64,000 nucleotides of DNA from Quercus robur (Eukaryota; Streptophyta; Magnoliopsida; Fagales; Fagaceae). The notes beneath the pieces are model-generated. The model was not told the origin of the DNA. It did no database searches and saw nothing but the letters and a program-made list of their open reading frames with translations. This document shows positions 59,731-64,000 of the stretch, piece after piece. The stretch spans positions 49,743,501 through 49,807,500 of the forward strand of contig NC_065539.1 in NCBI RefSeq assembly GCF_932294415.1, written 5' to 3'. Position 1 is the first letter of the stretch, and each line of letters starts with the position of its first letter. The translations under genes were made by a program, and so were the position numbers.

Positions 59731-59871
59731 TCAGTTTACATACTTGGTAAACTAGTTTAACATGTCCAAATGGGCCTCTTTGGCACTCTTGACAGCCGAC
59801 TCATACTCAACATTGTACCTTATTGTCCATCCATGAGCCACACCAGGGAATATTTTCACATAGCTGTCGAA
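59731..59871 (-). pseudogene. DLH fragment G (exon 7 only)
   Basis: A 141-nt last exon with FDSYVKIFPGVAHGW, ending KYVN-stop. TAG replaces the conserved Trp codon (LNW to LN-stop). Homology continues into intron 6 to about 60165 ('cattaaatgctggaaatc') and then stops abruptly; exons 1-6 are missing. Closest to copy E by exon and 3' flank. Confidence 0.9.
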
Positions 59872-60165
59872 CTGAAAGATATGAATAATATAAGAGTTAA
59901 AAAAATTCAACTGAATTATCATTTAGTACTTGGGTTTTGACAACAACAGAAACTGAAAATCATTTTTTTTTTTTTTTTAATGGGAAGAAGAAATAATGTC
60001 TTTCTCAATAATAATGAAAAATTTTACTTTTACTTGCTCTAATGATGCTGTAAGAGAATATGCTATCTCATTTTGAAAAACTTGTTTCGGACTATAAATT
60101 TCAAATTTATATTTCGAGGATTTTACCTAGGCTTCATTAAATGCTGGAAATCATGAACCAGATTC

Positions 60166-60928
60166 ATAATTTTGTGACAGATAAAGCGAGCCAAAAAAAG
60201 TCCCTACTTTTTATGTCCCAAGAGTAATATGCTTACATTTACAATTATGCACTGGCCAGTTTTTCTCTCCTTTTGTCAGTTCCACCGCTTTGATTGTTCC
60301 ATGCCATTTCAAGTGGTTTTTGCTTTTTACTAGTCACTACATGCGCGGCCTAAAGTTCCCTGCAAAAGCCTGCTCTTCTCAGCGGCACAAGTTCAATCCA
60401 CTAGTCTTCCTTCAAGGTGGCCTATGCATCCAGAAAGCTATACATAAGAACTTGGCATCCCTTGCAAAATCAAATTGGAGACTATGACACTTTGTCCCAC
60501 TTTGTTGTTGTGGAAGGGGTTGGATGATGACTTTGTAAGTACCTAAAAGTTATTTCATGAAAGTTTTTATTAAAGAAAAAAAAAAGCTACCTTGAAAGTT
60601 ATTCCATTTTATTTCCTCTATGTCTTCTTAATACTTCTTCTTCTTCTTCTTCTTTTCTTTTTTATTGTAATTTTTGGTTATTACATTCCTTTTATGCCTT
60701 CTTCAATTGTTTCTTTTATAGCTTATTAAATAATACGGGTCACCAATCAAAACAACATATAGAGTTAGGGAGACAAATTAAAACAAATTAAAATACCTTC
60801 AAACTTTAGAGGTGTATTTTGTACTTGAGCCTATAGATTACAAACAAACTTAATCAAAACATCACAAATCATACTTATGGACTTTCACAAATTTCATAAT
60901 TATAAACATAACTACAAATATGAACTAA
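60166..60928. other. Start of the second RNR block
   Basis: Parallel to 49965-50533 and 51997-52025. Contains the single-arm version of the 50054-50312 inverted repeat. No gene identified; the 65-codon open frame at 60290 has no recognisable product. Confidence 0.5.
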
Positions 60929-62022
60929 GAGCACAGCAGTGGAGGCAAAATTTTAGCTATTTAGCTACACAAAAAGTTACTTTATCTATTTTACCTACAC
61001 ACATGCTGCAGCAGTGAATCTATTTTAACTTTCAACATAATAAAATAATATACACATCACAATAAAATAATATAACTACTATAATAAAATAATATATCTT
61101 ATTAAAAAAAAAACAATCACAGCACCAACCACAACCACTCTATCATCAGCCACAACCATAGCCACAGCCACCACCACCACCACCACCATCGGTCCACAGC
61201 AAGGAAAAAAAAAAAAAAAACTCACAGCTCCACAAAACGTGGCACAACCACCGCCAACACAGCACCACAAAACAAACCCACTCTACAATCAGCCACATCC
61301 ACAACCACCACCACAGCCCATAACAAAGAAAAAAAAATCAACCAAGCCCACACCCACCTGACCCACCAGGCAACACCCACACCACGGCAATCAAATTCAC
61401 GCAACGCAAAAAAAAAAAAAAAAAAAAACAACCAAAGTTTGGATCAACGGAAAACCAAAGCAATGGGCGGAGGAAGGCAGCGGCGGCTTCAATGATGAAA
61501 CCCAGAGCTTGGATCGACAAATGAAACCCTCGAAATCCAGAGCTTGGGTCTGATCGACGAGATGGGTTTGTTGGCAGAATGGGTGGGGAGATCGACGAGA
61601 TGGGTCGGCGCCGGTGATGGGTCGAAGCTGGGCTAGGTCTGATCGGCGAGATGGGTTTGTTGGCGGAATGGGTGGGGAGATCGGCGAGATGGGTCGGCGC
61701 CGGTGATGGGTCGAAGCTGGGCTGGCGGTGGAGGATGAAGAGAGAAGATGAGGAAAGTGGAGGAAGAAAGAAGAAAGAAGTTCTGGATAGAGAAAATGGG
61801 AAATGATTATTTAATAAGAGAAGAGAGAGAGAGTGTGTGTAATAAAAATTTTTTTTTTTTTTTTTACCTGTGAGCTACAGTGCACATCTATTTTTAGATG
61901 TGCACTGTAGCTGAGGAGCTAAATCTTTTTAGATTTAGCTCCACTGCTGCATGATGATTTTTTGTGGTTGAGAGCTAAAAAAATAGCATTATACCTATAT
62001 AGCACAACTGCTGTGAGTGCTC
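60929..62022. mobile_element. PIF/Harbinger-like non-autonomous element (1094 bp)
   Basis: Ends GAGCACAGCAGTGG and CTGCTGTGAGTGCTC, with TAA at 60926-60928 and 62023-62025. The paralogous block has the empty site 'gaactaacctaaatc' near 52019. The AT-rich arms enclose a GC-rich core (about 61430-61745) that contains an 89-bp tandem duplication. No transposase frame. Confidence 0.9.
61549..61726 (+). repeat. 89-bp tandem duplication inside the Harbinger-like element
   Basis: Units 61549-61637 and 61638-61726 differ at only a few sites; each contains 'gagatgggtcggcgccggtg' and 'gggtcgaagctgggct'. Confidence 0.9.
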
Positions 62023-62516
62023 TAACCTAAATCTCATTGCACCCAAAACAAACTCTCAATACCTGCTAACATCTCACTCTTACACGACCAAAACCCTAAA
62101 ACACCAAAGGGCCAATTTCAACAAAGTTACCTTGGGGATGATTTTGAGCCCAGCAGTGTACATAACAAATTTTTTTTTTTTTTTTTCACAATTTAAAGTG
62201 TTAGATTGTAATTGGTGTAACATTACTTTTATATAGAACCATTATTGACATCACTTTATTGTACATCAATCACAATTTACAATTTATCACCCTAACAATT
62301 ATAAAATTTGTTATGTATCAAAATTTATTGTTCTCGCAAGATGATCATATTCTTAACATCTCGATAAGGGGTTTTAAAGAGCATCCCACTTTTACGAGAA
62401 GGCGGTCCCCACACACCCACATCCCTTTGAACTAGGTTAGGTTGAACCAAGTCGGGCGCAAGTCCTTGTTAGCTAAGCCTTGTCCATCCAATATTTAATA
62501 ATCTTTTCTCTCCACA

Positions 62517-62551
<35 letters not shown>

Positions 62552-62619
62552 ATCTCGAGAAGCCCACTAGCTTCAGCCCACAAAAAATTCTTCAAAACTA
62601 GTAACACAATGAAGCCCAT

Positions 62620-62650
<31 letters not shown>

Positions 62651-62941
62651 AAAAAAAGTGTTACAACCAACTATGACACCCAAAACGTCGTCGAAGAAAG
62701 GAACCCAAGCAGTCTATTTCAACTCCAACCCACCATGCACGAAACCAAACAAACATTAAAAAAAAAAAAAAACGCCAATAATTCACGGACTCTGTTTGTG
62801 GTTTCGCTTTCACGGTTTCACCATCACTAATTTCAACCCCTACTGTCGGTTTCTCCTCTTTCTTTGGGGGGTTTGTGCAGGGTTTATCATCTCAAACCCC
62901 AATATATCATTAGCTTCAAACACACACACATACGCACAAAA
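62023..62941. other. RNR upstream region
   Basis: Homologous to 51997-52997, but with expanded A and C runs (about 62517-62550, 62623-62657). Contains 'ctactgtcggtttctc' and 'gggtttatcatctcaaac' just before the ATG, shared by both copies. No clear TATA or E2F site recognised. Confidence 0.5.
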
Positions 62942-64000
62942 ATGGGGTCTTTGGAAAATGGGGTTGAGCAACTAACACTACATGACAGAGAAGAAGAGCC
63001 AATATTGAAAGAGCAAAACCAGAGGTTTTGCATGTTTCCCATAAGGTACAAGCAGCTTTGGGAGATGTACAAGAAGGCTCAAGCCAGTTTCTGGACCGGT
63101 ACTTTCTTAACCTTCTTGGTTTTTTTGGTACATGTATTCTGTGTTCTTTTTGTGACAGTTTGGTTTCTTCGTTTTAATCTGTGTGTTCTTGGAAATGGGC
63201 TTTTTTTTCTTTAATTTCTGTTTGTAATTCATGGTCTCGGGCACCTATGGTTTGAAAAGTTGGTTATTGCCGTTAAGACTTAGATATAGAAATGTTATTA
63301 TATAAGTTGTTGTTTGAACCCCATCAATGGGCTGCGCATAATACGGATGTATTTTGGAGTTATCTCAGAATTATGTGTTTGTTTTAGAAAGCTTGTATTT
63401 TTTTTTTTGGTTATGTTTGAATTTGAAAGCAATTAAATTTGAATTGGGAATTCAGCATAAGGTTTTAATTTATACTTCGGTTAAGTTTTGCATTTTCTTT
63501 TGGCTTGTTTCTGTTATGTGTTGGTCATTTTTTGGAGAAGTTGTTCAATTATGTGTTTGAATTTAATATATCAAATTTGGTTGGGTAATTCAGTTATATG
63601 ATACTCCCTACCCTACTTTTAAAATTTGAGTTTATGTTCTCATGCTTTTGAAATTACTCTCTTTAATGTCATTAATGGGGTCCGGCCATCCAGAACCTTA
63701 CTTTAGATGAGTTGTAGTCTCAATTCATACCCTTTTGGGCAGTTCTAGCTATTGACTAATCAACAACTAGGACATATGTGGTGTTACAAATACAAGAATT
63801 TCATAATGTTTTTGGAGATAGATATTGATTTTGTGAAATTGCTGGTTCTTTGAAAGGAAGAACTGTAATTGAAATAAATATTTGGGTTATTGCATGTAAA
63901 TATTCATGCATTAGTTTGGGAACCTTGGGATACGACAGCTGTTTAATTTATAGAAAATGTCATGTCATAGTAATGACAGACATTATTCATATGGAGATGT
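62942..64000 (+). CDS. RNR2: Ribonucleotide reductase small subunit (R2), 5' part
   Basis: R2 subunits carry the di-iron tyrosyl radical that lets ribonucleotide reductase make dNTPs in the cytosol. Only exon 1 is in the window: 62942-63098, 52 codons plus one base. It gives MGSLENGVEQLTLHDREEEP, then RFCMFPIRYKQLWEMYKKAQ and ASFWTG, matching the plant R2 N-terminus (RFCMFPI.Y..iWEMYKKAeaSFWTAEEVDL). The donor is ACCG|GTACTTTC. Sequence from 63099 to the window end is intron 1; no exon 2 is seen, so the metal ligands lie beyond. Its relation to the truncated copy at 52998 shows a ~1.2-kb shared promoter and leader. Confidence 0.87.

Noticed and set aside
61079-61520. Val/Phe-rich minus-strand open frames
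   Set aside because: Translation of CCA-rich and poly-A simple sequence within a Harbinger-like element.
1-64000. CRISPR arrays, operons, prokaryotic or organellar genes
   Set aside because: No regularly spaced repeats; all genes are spliced nuclear plant genes.

Overview
The window is nuclear DNA from a flowering plant, most likely a woody eudicot. The evidence is AT-rich spliced genes with short exons, long introns full of plant-type transposons (hAT, PIF/Harbinger, solo LTRs, TRIMs, a tRNA-derived SINE), and proteins of clear plant type. The species cannot be fixed from sequence alone.

Three gene families account for all the coding sequence I recognise. (1) A tandem array of dienelactone-hydrolase-family (DLH) genes lies on the minus strand. 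I call the copies A (5283-9857), B (26309-29620), C (31535-34781), D (37662-42648), E (46030-49624), F (55623-58908) and the fragment G (59731-59871). All full copies share one 7-exon layout; A, B, C and F each encode an intact 240-residue protein. D carries a 1-bp frameshift and a transposon at its start codon, E is decayed, and G is one exon with a stop. (2) A 13-exon gene for the ribosome-biogenesis WD40 protein Notchless (NLE) lies at 13146-25220 on the plus strand, tail-to-tail with DLH-B. Two rearranged NLE pseudogene pieces recur before DLH-C and DLH-F. (3) Exon 1 of a ribonucleotide reductase small-subunit gene lies at 62942-63098 and continues past the window. A second, truncated copy at 52998-53166 is joined directly to an NLE pseudogene.

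The layout reads as repeated segmental duplication. An ancestral [NLE > < DLH] pair gave [NLE, B], [NLE pseudogene 1, C] and [NLE pseudogene 2, F]. A later block [D upstream, E, RNR 5' end] at about 42-53 kb is mirrored by [F upstream, G, RNR 5' end] at about 59-64 kb. Many transposons sit in one copy and are missing from its paralogue, so empty sites can be read inside the window. The DLH promoters of A, C, D and F keep an as-1-like pair of TGACG-type bZIP sites about 110-125 bp (net of insertions) upstream of the ATG; it is absent in B and E.

The most complex mobile structure is in NLE intron 9: a gag-only LTR retrotransposon (20418-24011) containing a hAT element (21099-21991) that carries a spliced-gene fragment. 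I see no wholly new biological system. The value lies in the dated, nested rearrangements, the shared promoter element and the variable splice donors.
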